Assembly: GCA_002007465.1 (NCBI GenBank)
Contig: LNAC01000036.1
Coordinates: 322,881 to 386,880 of the forward strand
Reading direction: 5' to 3'
Length of the DNA stretch: 64,000 nt
Source of the DNA: Ailurus styani
Taxonomy: Eukaryota > Chordata > Mammalia > Carnivora > Ailuridae
How positions within the stretch are numbered: position 1 is the stretch's first letter; the number at the start of each line of letters is the position of its first letter. Below, piece after piece: positions 1 to 11,040 of the stretch. Below the pieces are notes generated by a model, which worked only from the letters and a program-made list of their open reading frames with translations, ran no database searches and had not been told where the DNA came from. The position numbers and the translations under genes were made by a program.

Positions 1-184
1 GGCGCCTGGGTGGCTCAGTGGGTTAAAGCCTCTGCCTTCGGCTCAGGTCATGATCTCAGGGTCCTGGGATCCAGCTCCCTGCTCAGTGGGGAGCCTGCTT
101 CCTCTTCTCTCTTTCCCTGCCTCTCTGCCTACTTGTGATCTCTCTTTGTCAAATAAATAAATAATCTAAAACAAACAAAAAAAA
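1..184 (+). mobile_element. CAN-SINE, young type
   Basis: tRNA-Lys-derived carnivore SINE: head GGCGCCTGGGTGGCTCAG, A-box-like TGGCTCAGTGGGTTAAAGC, B-box-like GGGATC, pyrimidine-rich middle, then (AAATA)n and an A-rich tail. The head begins at base 1, so its left target duplication lies outside the window. The middle is slightly short compared with sister copies (missing the GAGGCCCGCATCGGGC section). Confidence 0.93.
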
Positions 185-439
185 GGTATGGGCTAGAGCT
201 TGGAGTAGAACAAAAGTAGGTTAGGCTTTTCAGTAAGGGTCAAACTTATGGCCAGTATGTTCCATGGACAATTTTAACCAGTGTGTCTGCACACATAGTA
301 AGGGCAGCTCTGGCAATGAGGAGAGAGGGAAATAATAGACATATGAAGTGTGGGAAGACCACAATACACGTCAGATTCATCCTCTGAAATAATCATATTA
401 AAAAAAAAATCTCAGGATTTGCAAATTCCAAGCTATGTT

Positions 440-545
440 CTTGCTCATATTTTCCCTAATTATTTTCACAACAGTGCAATGAGTTAGTCAAAACAGGTAT
501 GATTTCCTCCATTTGCAAATGAAGAAATAGACACTTCTCTAGACT
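440..545 (-). mobile_element. MIR fragment
   Basis: Diverged match to the reverse complement of the MIR core (TTTTCACAAC...ATGAG, then a CCATTTGCAAATGAAGAAAT-like segment, the relic of cattttacagatgaggaaac). Short and old. Confidence 0.45.
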
Positions 546-778
546 AGGGATTGGCAAGATACTTTTTTTCTGTAAAGGGCAAGATAGTAAATATGTCTGG
601 GTTTGCTCTATGGCTCTATGTTCTCTGTCATCTCTGCCATTGTAGCCACTCATTTCTGACACTGTAGTTCAAAAGTGACCATACACAATATGTAAACAAT
701 GGGTGTATCTGGTTTCAATAAAACATTATTTGTAAAGAGGCAGCTCACCAGATCTGACTCACGAGTTTGCAGACTCCT
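546..778. mobile_element. hAT (Charlie-group) non-autonomous DNA transposon
   Basis: Left end GGGATTGGCAAGATACTTTT and right end AGTTTGCAGACTCCT are diverged inverted copies of each other, of the form caggggtcggcaaact. Inside are the typical TTCTGTAAAGGGCAAGATAG and CAATAAAACATTATTTGTAA segments. No clear 8-bp duplication remains. I recognise the group but do not commit to a subfamily. Confidence 0.65.
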
Positions 779-1022
779 AATGAAGGTGGTTATTAGTTCA
801 CTGCAAATAAACAACACATGTGGGACAAGAAGTCAGATCCTTTGGTTTCTGGTTCTGTTCTGTGTTCAAAGTGCTTAAGTGATAGACAAAATGCTGTGTC
901 CAAGGAACATAGAAATCACCTTGTCTGCACTTATTTTCCAGATGAGAAAACTGAGGACTGGAGTAGTCAAGTGGTCAAGTGAGTTGGTCCCTGAGTTCTT
1001 TTGAGTCAGAACTATGAAGAGC

Positions 1023-1042
1023 ATTCATTCATTCATTCATTC
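1023..1042. repeat. (ATTC)5 microsatellite
   Basis: Five perfect ATTC units at the tail side of the antisense SINE, apparently born from its A-rich tail. Confidence 0.9.
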
Positions 1043-1226
1043 AATTTTATTTTACTTTATTTGACAGAGAGAGAAAGTGAGCACAAGCAGGGGGAGCAGT
1101 AGAGGGAGAGGGAGAAGCAGACTCCCTGCTGAGTAGGGAGCCCAACGTGGGGCTTGATCCCAGGACCCGGATCATGACCAGAGCAGAAAGCAGATGCTTA
1201 ACCAACTGAGCCACCCAGGCGCTCCC
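1024..1226 (-). mobile_element. CAN-SINE, antisense, with (ATTC)n tail
   Basis: Reverse-oriented SINE: A-rich tail appears as T-rich, ending with GAGCCACCCAGGCGCTCCC, the complement of the head. Imperfect TSD ATGAAGAGCAT (1013-1023) / ATGACTAGCAT (1227-1237), 9 of 11 matching. The tail has become (ATTC)5 at 1023-1042. Confidence 0.88.
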
Positions 1227-1237
1227 ATGACTAGCAT

Positions 1238-2529
1238 GTAGCGCCCTTTAATCCTATCTTGTGCAAGATCCTATCTATAGCAAAATAGCAACTGGACAAA
1301 ATTGGGAAGGACTTGTTTTATATCCTCCAAATTCCCAAAGTGGTTAATTGTAGCTCTAAAATTCCTAATTCTGCCCATACCTAAAAAATATTTTTTAAAC
1401 TAAATCATTCAGAAAAGCCACCTCAGATTTTTATTCATTTAATGGCTGCATTTTATACCAACCTAGGTTTTTTTCTTCTTGTGGTTGTATTCGCTGTGGC
1501 TACTGTTGTGTTTGCACATGTGTTTGTGTATGCTCTGATTGAGTGAGACAGACACTTCTGCAACCTCTTTGAAGCTGTAGACCACTTGGTCCAAACCCAG
1601 GGCAGAGTTGCATTCTAGAAAACACAGTCAGGAAGGCAGAAATAATTCCAAGTTAGCCCAAGGGTTTTACTTCCATGTCTTGAGCATGATGTAGGGGATC
1701 TTCTTCAGTATCATTTTCCTCTCATCACTTTCCACGGCAGTTCATGTGTCTATGTCCCTTCTCTGGCTATCACATTTCTTCTCTTCCTGATGCTTCCCTG
1801 TCTCCAGATTCTGCATTAAAACACCAACAAGAAACCCTGGCAAAATGCTTCACAGAGAATGGAGAAGGGAATAAACAAAGTAGGTTTGATAAAGCCAGAA
1901 TCTTCTTTACAGAAGAGAGAAGATAAAGGCAAGGATTACTCATACCTAGATGTTTGCCCAGACACATTTAAAAAAATTACCCTTTTACTTAGAATGCATC
2001 AACATTCATAGTTGTTTTAATGAATGTACCAAAGGCCTCTTTTTGGAGACACTGTGTCTGTTGGCTGACGTATATTATTTGATAATAAAACTTGAGCATG
2101 TCAGACATAACTGATAGCCTTTCTTGACTCCTGTTACAGTTAGAAACCAATTCAGGAGGTGTAATTTATTTAGAGTTTAGTAAACCATTCAAAAAAGTTC
2201 GCTGGGAAATCTAATACGGAAATTAGAAGCATTCTGTCTGACTGAAACTACCAGCGTCCGTCTACATAAAACTGACTGACAGACAATAAAATAGGTAATT
2301 ACCATCAGTACAACATCAAATGTAAGATAAGATGAAAAGATTAGATTAGAACAGCCACCTGCAAAGGTAGAATTTAGAATTTAAAATGCATCTGTAGCCA
2401 GACAAATAACCATTTAAGAAACAATTTTATGTACTTCACTTGTATTAGGGAGTGAAATACAATGAAGTACCAAGAAAATTTTTTCAGGTTTGATGTTTTT
2501 CTTTAGAATAAAAAGAAAAAGTATAAAAA
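1238..2529. other. No recognised feature
   Basis: No gene or clear repeat. Short overlapping ORFs on both strands near 1744-1967 are 60-65 codons with no domain. The part 2093-2480 is free of recognisable repeats and has several TAATTA-like motifs; it may be conserved but nothing proves it. Confidence 0.5.
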
Positions 2530-3000
2530 ACAATGTTCACACAAAAACTCTGTGCAAATAGTTACAGTAGCTTTATTCAGAATCACTGATAAATTGAAGG
2601 AACAAAGATGTTTTTTATAAGTAAATGGGTCAAACAAATTGTGGTACATCTATACAAGAGAATAGTAGTCAGTGATAAAAAGGAATGCGTTCTCATGCCA
2701 TACAAAGGCATGGATGAATCATAAATGCATACTACTAAGGGAAAAAAGCCCATCTAAAAAGGCTGTATACTGATTCCATTTATATGATATTCTGAAAAAA
2801 GAACTCTATAGCGATGGTAAACTGATCAGTAGTTGCCAGGGACCAGAAGGGAGACGTTAAATAGGTGAAACACAGGGTTTTTTTTTTAGGGTGTCAAAAC
2901 AGTTCTGTATGATACTGTACTGGTGGTACATGACACTATATTTGTAAAATCCAGTAAAATTTATAGCAAAAAAGTGAATCCTAATGTATGCAAATTAAAA
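2530..3000 (+). mobile_element. Old L1 3' end (L1M type)
   Basis: Contains decayed ORF2 C-terminal coding sequence (TGGTACATCTATACAAGAGA...) followed by the 3' UTR hallmarks GATCAGTAGTTGCCAGGGAC, CTGTATGATACTGTA and GTGAATCCTAATGTATGCAA. Reading frame is broken. Resembles the L1MB/L1MC age class; subfamily not certain. Confidence 0.75.
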
Positions 3001-3230
3001 CGAAAAATCATTTAGGAGGTTGAGGAATCTCAGAATGGAATGTAGAATGTAACCAAGGAATCAAACGGTAGTAGAAATGTATGAACCCCCTCATTGATGG
3101 AGTGAGGAAAAGGAGGCTGGCCTAAGTAACTTTGGAAGTAAGTGAATTCTGCAAGAGTACAGGCAAACAGAACTACACAAGCACTGTACTCTAGCTGATA
3201 AAGTCCCCCTTCCCCACCCCACGGTGGTGT

Positions 3231-3275
3231 GAGTTAACATTTCTTTCTTTTTTTTTTTTTTGAGTTAACATTTCT
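3231..3275 (-). mobile_element. Tail-only retroinsertion with TSD
   Basis: GAGTTAACATTTCT occurs at 3231-3244 and again, identical, at 3262-3275. The 17 bases between are TTC followed by 14 T. This is the structure expected of an antisense poly(A) tail inserted by L1 machinery with all body sequence lost. Confidence 0.7.
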
Positions 3276-3888
3276 AAAAACCACACTATGTGGATGCTGG
3301 AATTGGACAATTAAGGAAATAGACGGTGGCTGGTGGGATCCAGATTCCAATTGCTGGAGTGAGAGGTTACAAATGAGCAAGGACAACAAGCAACAGTGAT
3401 CTATGTAGAAGTGGTTTAGAGTTGGAAACATCAGCCTACAGTCATACTTTAGTTTACTATACATGGAGAGATAACTAATGATATGTTTATATACGTGGGT
3501 TAGCACATACACACATTTTCCCTTACTCTGTCAGCTGCGAGATCCTACAAGCAAAAACATTCCAGTAACAATGAGCTTGCTAGTGTGCAGAACTTTGTTT
3601 CCAACAAAGAAGAGAACCCAGGGGTCCTTGGAGAAATGGCTGATTCTAAGACTAGGGTGGGAAATATACAAGATAAACCTGGACCATCTTATAATTCCAG
3701 GAAGGAGAGAAGTGTTCAAAATATACACACACTATGATGGAAGTTGGGCAAAGACATACAAAAGCCAACGTAAAGAGCTGCCAATGGCAAAGCTAGAATG
3801 ATCTGAACAACATAATAAACAAAACCATACTGGATTATAGCCCAGAGTATGAAATAAGTACCCAGGATACTAATTTATTGTTATAAAT
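3276..3888. other. No recognised feature
   Basis: A 107-codon plus-strand ORF (3478-3801) overlaps a 92-codon minus-strand ORF (3234-3512). Neither has a recognisable domain, signal peptide or conserved context; I regard both as chance. Confidence 0.5.
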
Positions 3889-3902
3889 GAATGATAGAAT
3901 TT

Positions 3903-4091
3903 TTTAAAAAGATTTTATTTATTTATTTGACACAGAGAGAGATTACAAGTAGGCAGAGAGGCAGGCAGAGAGGAAGAGGCAGGCTCCCTGGTGAGCAGGG
4001 AGCTCGATGCCGGGCTGGATCCCAGGACCCTGAGATCATGACCCGAGCCGAAGGCAGAGGCTTTAACCCACTGAGCCATCCAGGCGCCCCT
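3903..4091 (-). mobile_element. CAN-SINE, antisense
   Basis: Full-length: T-rich tail and AAGATTTTATTTATTTATTT, then purine-rich middle, ending GAGCCATCCAGGCGCCCC. Perfect 13-bp TSD AATGATAGAATTT at 3890-3902 and 4092-4104. Confidence 0.95.
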
Positions 4092-4241
4092 AATGATAGA
4101 ATTTCTAAAAAAATATTGGAGAAAAGAGAAGTCTTCCATGTATAAGTATTCTAACTAAGATATGGTGATATTTTATCTTCAAAGAAGTGGAGCATAACTC
4201 TCACTGTATGTATGGCCTTCCTTCCAAAAGAACAGAATGGA

Positions 4242-4428
4242 GGGGCACCTGGGGGGTACAGTTGATTAAGCATCTGCCTTTGGCTTAGGCCATAATCCCA
4301 GGATCATAGGATTGAGCCTCAGGCTCCTTGATCACTGGGGAGTCTGTTTCTCCCTCTCTGCCCTCTTGCCTGCTTGTGGTGGCTCACTTTCTCTTTCAAA
4401 TAAATAAATAAAATCTTTAAATAAAAGT
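4242..4428 (+). mobile_element. CAN-SINE, older type
   Basis: Head GGGGCACCTGGGGGG with GATTAAGCATCTGCC in place of the young GGTTAAAGCC form; ends (AAATA)n. Perfect 10-bp TSD ACAGAATGGA at 4232-4241 and 4429-4438. Confidence 0.92.
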
Positions 4429-4438
4429 ACAGAATGGA

Positions 4439-5149
4439 AATGGGAAAAAATGGTGACTTTACATTGGATAAACCTAACAAATACGACATCAGCCAACTGG
4501 ATCAATGCTAACACCTACAGTGATAAGTCATGTAAATAGTATGTGCATTTGATAATGATAATAATGAGAATGACACTTTCCCACTGTCACCTTCCTTCCA
4601 AAAGTCCAAATACCAGTCTAATAATAACAAAATAACAGAGAAATCCCAGCTTGAAGGACATTCTACAGAAACCTAATCAGTTCTCCTTAAAAATTTCAAG
4701 GTTATCAAAAATTTTTAAAAAGGCCTCAGAAACTATCATAGCCTAGAGGAACTTAAGTGGAACTGAAAACTAAATATCATGTAGTACTTTGGACAGAATC
4801 CAGGAACCAAAAAAAGAACATTAGGTAAAAACAATTGAAATCTGAATAAATTATGGATTTTAGTTGATCATGATAAATCAATATGGGTTAGCTAATCATG
4901 ACAAATATATCACAGAAATATAAAATGTTAATAATAGTAGAAAGGGTATGAGGTGTATGGTATTCTCTATTACCAACATAAATGTATATCTAAAACTGTT
5001 CTAAAACAAAAATTGCACTGGAAAGCTATAGAAGATTTCTATTGAGGTATAGTTTTATTTAATAAACAATCCAAAGCTAGGTACTAAAAGAGTAATGCAA
5101 TAACTAGTCCATAGATTCTCTCTGTAGCATTTGACAATTTGATTTTATG
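4439..5149. other. AT-rich sequence without recognised feature
   Basis: No ORF of note and no repeat I can name. Confidence 0.5.
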
Positions 5150-5285
5150 ATCTCTCAAATCCTTTCACCTTAGACATAAATTTCATGACAGTGGAATGTA
5201 TCCTATTTGTCTTTATATTCTTACAGGGTCTAGCACATTAGTTTACAAATATAAGTGCTCAAAGGTTTTGGGAGAATTGAAGTAA
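5150..5285 (+). mobile_element. L2 3'-end fragment (tentative)
   Basis: Order of segments matches the L2 3' end: ATGACAGTGGAATG..., TTTGTCTTTATATTC, GGGTCTAGCACATTAG, then AAGTGCTCAAA. A possible further piece, CCTCAATAAATGTTCACTCA, lies at 5541-5560. Confidence 0.45.
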
Positions 5286-5790
5286 CACATATTAATGGTT
5301 CCATAGAACTAGGTAATGAATGAATTGGGAACAAAATGAATATGAGCATTCATAACTACTGTGAAAATTCTAAAAGCAATTGGTGAATGTACTACATGGA
5401 TTTAGTGGTCAGTACCATAATTAATGTCCATTGCCAACTAAAGGGAGAAGATTACACTTTAACTGGTACCTAAGTTTGAGTCATAAACATTTCCAAATTC
5501 TTGATTCCGGAAATAAGTGTCTACTGCATATACCCCAAGCGCCTCAATAAATGTTCACTCACATAAAAGCACAGTAAACTTTTAACATGCATCCATTTAA
5601 CAATCATCATTCCTACTTTTGCAAGTAACTTGCAACATGTATAATATAAAGTCAATTTGAGTCAGATGGATGCCTCTGTATACCTACCAACTGCTTTGTG
5701 GTTGCTGAGATGGATTTCACTGAGCTAATCATGGGGCCCAGCTAAACATCAAACATCTTCATAACAAACCAGTTTTATTTATTTATTTTT

Positions 5791-5965
5791 AAAGATTTTA
5801 TTTATTTGAGAGGGGCTGGGGAAGGGCGGAGGGAGAGAATCTTTAAGCAGACTCCCCGCTGACCATGGCTCCTAACGCAGGGCTTGATCTCAGGACCCAA
5901 GCGATCCTTAACTAAGCTGAAACCAAGGGTTGGACGCTTAACCTATGGAGTCACCCAGGTGCCCC
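5791..5965 (-). mobile_element. CAN-SINE, antisense, diverged
   Basis: Starts AAAGATTTTATTTATTTGAG and ends GTCACCCAGGTGCCCC. Many substitutions compared with neighbours; no clear TSD. Confidence 0.85.
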
Positions 5966-6149
5966 TGGTTCTTTGTGTTTATAATAGTCACATTGCCTAT
6001 TATACCTTCGGCTTATAAACTGTGTCCTAGGTCATTTCAGGGGATGTGAAGAAGCTTTGTCAAAGAGCAAAAATAAACTTTGTGCAAAATAAACATTAAA
6101 AGAAGTGCAAAAGTGTGTTCGATGAAAAAAGTCTATTTTCTGCAACAGA

Positions 6150-6530
6150 CCCCCCCAGTAATTCTTTCTAGATATAACCACTATATTTTATATTCATGCA
6201 TAGAAAACTTGATTTTTTTGTCCCCCTTTACACAAGGTGAGTAAACTTAGTTGTTTTTTTTTTTAAAACAATCGGAAGGTATTCTATTATATTGTCATTT
6301 CCTAATTTATCTAAGTATGCTCCTAGTGACGGATATCTATTTTCAGTCCATTGTTCTTACCAACAACGTGGGGGAAAACTTTCCTTTCTCACAAATCTGT
6401 CTAAATGTATATAGCACATGTATAAACATCTGTAGGAAAATTAGAAAGTGCTTTTTCTCATAAAAAACACATGTGCATTTTTATTTTGGCTAGATATTGC
6501 CAAACTGACCTCAAAAGGGATTGTACCAAT
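6150..6530 (-). mobile_element. Old LINE fragment, antisense (tentative)
   Basis: The pattern GGCTAGATATTGCCAAACTG ... AAAGGGATTGTACCAATGA near the right end is the common antisense L1 segment ending 'gttgtaccaatttacactcc'. The left part is too diverged to assign with confidence. Confidence 0.4.
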
Positions 6531-6591
6531 GATAAGAACGTGAAGAAAATAAAGGTGGGGGCGGGGGGGAAAGAAGGTACAAAATAGTCCA

Positions 6592-6803
6592 GGGGCGCCT
6601 GGGTGGCTCAGTGGGTTAAAGCCGCTGCCTTCAGCTCAGGTCATGATCCCAGGACCCTGGGATCGAGCCCCACATCAGGCTCTCTGCTCAGCAGGGAGCT
6701 TGCTTCCTCCTCTCTCTCTGCCTGCCTTTCTGCCTACTTGTGATCTCTCTCTCTCCGTCAAATAAATAAATAAAATCTAAACAACAACAACAACAACAAC
6801 AAC
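6592..6803 (+). mobile_element. CAN-SINE, young, with (AAC)n tail
   Basis: Young head with TGGGTTAAAGCC. Perfect 11-bp TSD AAAATAGTCCA at 6581-6591 and 6804-6814. The tail has turned into an (AAC)n run at about 6779-6803. Confidence 0.95.
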
Positions 6804-6814
6804 AAAATAGTCCA

Positions 6815-8529
6815 AAGCAGATATGCTACACTGGGTAGTTTGGCGGTGGAGAATGCGGTGGAAGTTCAGCAGTGAGTAAAGAGACTGCAACAGAGCAAAG
6901 AAAAATGTGCTCTGAGCCAAAGAGAGTGCTTATCAGCTTTCTGGTTCTGGTCCCTGTAAAGTCTAGTTGTACTTCTGTTCCCAAAGCTATAAAATATTAT
7001 TGAAATCATGTTCTCACATATATAATTGAGCAAACTTCAGTGAGTTTCTAGTTTTGATATTAAAATAGATTTGACTGATACAGAAGTTCTCTGTGTTCCT
7101 ATCTGACATTTCCCCTTGTATTCTAAAGTTTGGTTATACCAAATTTAATACTCCACCTTAAAAATATCTAATTTTTTTTTAGAGATCTAACAGCATGCTG
7201 ATAGAAACCTGAGAAAAATCCTTGTGTTATAGACACATTCCCACGAAGCAGAAGTGACTTCCATTAACGGAATATTGGATCCAGAGATTCTTTTCTATGG
7301 ATTTTGTTCTATTTACTGCAAGTATTTTCTAAAATCCAACTAACTCGTGTTTATTTTTTTTTATTGTTTTATTGTCTTTCCAAATGTCACATTATCGTGT
7401 CCTAAAAAGAAAAAACCTGAAGACAGGCTTCTTGTAGGCGTAGAATGAGAGATCCAGAAGGCCTTCATGTCCTCTAACATCTTGTGATCATCATACATGT
7501 TCAAAGGCTTTGATGAATACTCAAAGCAAGATTAGAGAACTAAGTTGCCGGGAGCTCTAAAATCATTTAAGTGCAACCTCTTTTTGAATTCAGCCACTAT
7601 TCGATGTAGTCAGGGTCTAAGAAATATTAAAGTTTTAGAAATTCTCAACCATCCATCAGCTGGAAGGTAAAGGCTTTAAATTCTAAGCCTGTTATTCTTC
7701 TCCTGAGCCTATACCCATAGATTATGTGGTGATTTGGAGAAAGCTGAAGCATGCTTATAATCTCATGCTAAATAAAAGACAGGAAAATAGAGAAATTAAA
7801 ATAAATGAAAGCAAAAAGGGAGGGGGATGCTGGACTTGGAATGACTCTAAGGACTCTTACAATACTTTCAAACATCTTCCGCTCCCCTCAAAAGTTTTAC
7901 TAATGATCAAAGGCTCAGAGAATGAAAGGCATTTGTCCCCAGGGTCACACAATTTATTCTAACGACTGAAGAGATCTCAAGTCAATCTGGTTTTATGGCA
8001 TGATTAATAAGGATATACACTCAGGCCAAGCCTGGAGGGGTAGCCCAGGTGCCATTTGACTCAAGTGTTTAAAACAGTCAGCAGGCCTATATCTAAAGCA
8101 GAAGCTGCTCAACGAGAAGTATGCAGCTAAAATTAATCCAACGATGTGTTTTGCTTTTGTTTCCTTTTCTTTTGTCCCCCCCCAATTCTGTCCTTACACT
8201 ATATTAATTGGTCCCAATATTGAAAAACAGAGGGCTTGTCCATAAAAGTGTGGATTTCTGGTGTCTCACTAAGATGAATCAATTACTTCAACACCAGGCC
8301 AGCAAAGCTGGCTTTGAGATGAAGCCAGTCAGGTTAGCCCGGAAATGGGGGATCTCGGTCCTCTGTGCTCCCAGTTGGATTCATTCACTGTGCTTAAGTG
8401 CTTAGCACTAACATCCGAAATTCCCTTAGGTTTCACAGGAGCAACATCATGTCCTGTTAGTGTTTCTTTGGAAAGACCCACTTTGCCCTTGTATACAAGA
8501 TGCTTCCACACATAGTGCACCACATTATA
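6815..8529. other. No recognised gene; possible MIR traces
   Basis: No coding signal. Around 7900-7970 a segment with GGCTCAGAGAATGAAAGGCA and GGGTCACACAATTTA resembles an antisense MIR, too diverged to call. ORFs of 64-78 codons here look like chance. Confidence 0.45.
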
Positions 8530-8735
8530 TTTTTGTGGCTAAGCATGTGGACTTTGCAATCAGTCTACTTTGATTCAAATTCTGGCTTTTGCACTTGCTC
8601 CTTGTGTGTTAGGCGAACTATTTAACAACATTCTGCCTCCGTGTTGTCATCTGCAGAAAGGGTTTGGTAATACTACCAAGTTCGTTGAGTTATTGCGGGT
8701 GTTCGGTGAGTTAATAAAGAATACATTTGCCAGAA
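8530..8735 (+). mobile_element. MIR
   Basis: Matches the MIR order: GTGGACTTTGCAATCAG, TTCAAATTCTGGCTTTTGCA, then the tgtgaccttgggcaa-like part (CTTGTGTGTTAGGCGAAC), and GTTGTCATCTGCAGAAAGGG. Confidence 0.75.
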
Positions 8736-9076
8736 AATGTCTCCTATTCTTTTACATGTAAGTATTAGCTATTATTACACTGCCTGCTTATCTATTGCCC
8801 CCAAATCCAAATGTGATTCATAAAGCAAAGTCAGTACGGGAAACTCGGGATTCACAAATGTACTCAAAACACGCATTGTTTTATAACTGTATGATCTTTC
8901 CACTGTACGCTCCACCATAATTATCAAACTTTTTGTGTTTAAGCGAGTCCATATGATTTTAATATTTTTGTTCCTATACTCTATTCTGATATAATGACAA
9001 CAACAACCAAAAAGATCTCTTGGCAATAGTCTTTAAAATATTCAAACATCTAAAAATAAGTCAAATAAACTAATGA

Positions 9077-9187
9077 ACTTCTCTCCCCCCCACTTCCCTT
9101 CCCTCCTTCTTTCCCCTTTCCCTTCCCCTCCCTTCCCCCTCCCTTCCCTTCCTTTCTCTCCCTTTCCTTCTTTCTTCCTCTTTTTCC
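9077..9187. repeat. Polypyrimidine (CCCTT-rich) tract
   Basis: About 110 bases of C and T on the plus strand, with one A near 9092, built from CCCTT/CCTTT variants. Such mirror-like homopurine-homopyrimidine runs can form triplex DNA. Confidence 0.9.
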
Positions 9188-9439
9188 TATACAAGACAAG
9201 AAGTATGGAAAATATCTGACGTCTATGCTAATTTTCTTATCCTGTACAGACAGCAGATAAAACCATTGTGGTGCTTTTTCCAAAGAGTTTAGGTTTGACC
9301 ACACTATCTGCATCAGAATGGTTCAGAAAGCCACTACCTTATTGCCGCAGTTGACCAACCCATCTATGGAAAATTATTTTTTAGCTATTTTCCTGGTAAC
9401 TATTCTATTATCCTTCCATACTACTATTATCCATCCATA

Positions 9440-9970
9440 CTAGTCCAAAATCTAAGAGCCATCTTCAATTTCTTTTTCTCACAAGGTAGAGCATCAGTTT
9501 CAGTATCCTGTCAGTTATAGGCCTACAATGTTTTTCGAAGTTACCTCTTCCTATTGCCACTGCAGTGATGTGGGCTTTCATTGCCTGGCACTTGGGTAGG
9601 AGTACTGTTTTCCTAACAGTTGCCTGCCTCAAGCCCCTTTAAGTGATTCAACCCAGACTGATTTTCCCAAGAGTACATGTACATCATGCCGTTCCTTCTT
9701 TGCAACCCATCAGTGTCTTTTATTTCCAGCACAATTATCGCCTAATGTGCTTGGTATTCAAAACCTCCCACGATTTGCCCATAACTTTCATCTGCAACTT
9801 TATCCCAAACTCCCCTTGAGTCTTACACCAGTTGCTACATTCCACTTCCTCAAAATTGTTTTTAATCTTTTTCATACTTGTTGGTTTATGGCTTGTTTCT
9901 CTATTTCTACTCCTCTGCCTAATATCAACTCTTCTATAAAGTACCTCAAATGTTTTTATTTAGTAAGAAA
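9440..9970 (+). mobile_element. L2 ORF2 3' region (decayed)
   Basis: Follows the order of the L2 reverse-transcriptase 3' half: AAGAGCCATCTTCAATTTCT (ENLGVILDSS-type region), later a CATCATGCCGTTCCTTCTTT segment (the SDHVTPLL region), CAATTATCGCCTAATGTGCTT, and CACGATTTGCCCATAACT. Frame destroyed. An 81-codon ORF at 9747-9992 is a surviving open piece. Confidence 0.6.
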
Positions 9971-10615
9971 TATGTTTCATGGATTTCTATAGTGTTCTGG
10001 ATGTATTTTTCATAAATATCCATATATTGCATTGTGCTATAGCTAGTTATATATGAGTCCCTTAAATTCTTAAAAGGAACCAACTGTGTTAGTATTTCTA
10101 AGCCTCTGTTTTGTTCCCATCAGCATTTATAAGTACCTAATGTATGTACTGTACATAAAGGGAGGCAGGAAAGCACATGGAAGTGATGAACCCTAAACTA
10201 ACTTTTTAAAAGAACATTGTTTTGCAACACTGTGTAATTCTGATCAAATATTAGGTGGAAGGGAATATTAAGACTCTTGATTGAAAGGAATTTTATGTAC
10301 CGTCAGTACTCTTTAATTATTCAGGTTCTGACACTTATCCAAACAAATATAAATTACATGTGACCTAATAATAAAGTTATTTTAGTCTGGCTACGTGTAT
10401 TTTTATTTAGTACTTATTTTTTTATTTTTAAAAAATAAAACTTTATCTCACTATGATGCCAATAAGAACTATTCATTTGAAAGCATTACTGGAACTACCA
10501 TTCCTACAATTAGCTCAGGATAGCAAATGCCTCTAGTCTTCACTTCAAATTTATGAGGGCAAATGCTTATCACTTTGAATCACTCGCTTGGCTTGCTATA
10601 CCTCCAGTTTAATTT
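9971..10615. other. AT-rich sequence without recognised feature
   Basis: Possible trace of an L2 end near 10100-10160 (AGTACCTAATGTATGTACTG). Otherwise nothing recognised. Confidence 0.4.
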
Positions 10616-10629
10616 AAAGCAGGATGGGG

Positions 10630-10837
10630 GGGCGCCTGGGTGGCTCAGTGGGTTAAAGCCTCTGCCTTCGGCTCAGGTCATGATCTCAGGGTCCTGGGAT
10701 CGAGGCCCGCACGGGCTCTCTGCTCGGCAGGGAGCCTGCTTCCTCCTCTCTCTCTGCCTGCCTCTCTGCCTGCCTCTCTGCCTACTTCTGATTTCTCTGT
10801 GTCAAATAAATAAATAAATAAAATCTTAAAAAAAAAT
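10630..10837 (+). mobile_element. CAN-SINE, young, inserted beside an older copy
   Basis: Head GGCGCCTGGGTGGCTCAG with TGGGTTAAAGCC. Perfect 14-bp TSD AAAGCAGGATGGGG at 10616-10629 and 10838-10851. The right copy overlaps the first G residues of the next SINE, so this copy landed at the 5' edge of that older one. Confidence 0.96.
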
Positions 10838-10847
10838 AAAGCAGGAT

Positions 10848-11040
10848 GGGGCACCTGGGTGGCTCAGTCATTAGGCATCTCCCTTTGGCTAAGGTTGTGA
10901 TCGTAGGGTCCTGGGATTGAGCCCCACATTGTGCTCCATCCCGGGCGGGAAGCCTGCTTCTCCCTCTCCCACTCCCCTGCTTATGTCCCTGCTCTCCCTC
11001 TCTCTCTCTCTCAAATAAATAAATAAAATCTTTAAAAAAA
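10848..11040 (+). mobile_element. CAN-SINE, older type
   Basis: Head GGGGCACCTGGGTGGCTCAG with CATTAGGCATC; ends (AAATA)n and poly(A). Possible 8-bp TSD TAATTTAA: right copy at 11041, left copy upstream of the younger SINE near 10610-10617. Confidence 0.93.

Noticed and set aside
1..184. tRNA gene in the SINE heads (A box and B box)
   Set aside because: The tRNA-Lys-like head lacks a foldable cloverleaf with an intact anticodon arm and occurs in 31 dispersed copies; these are SINEs.
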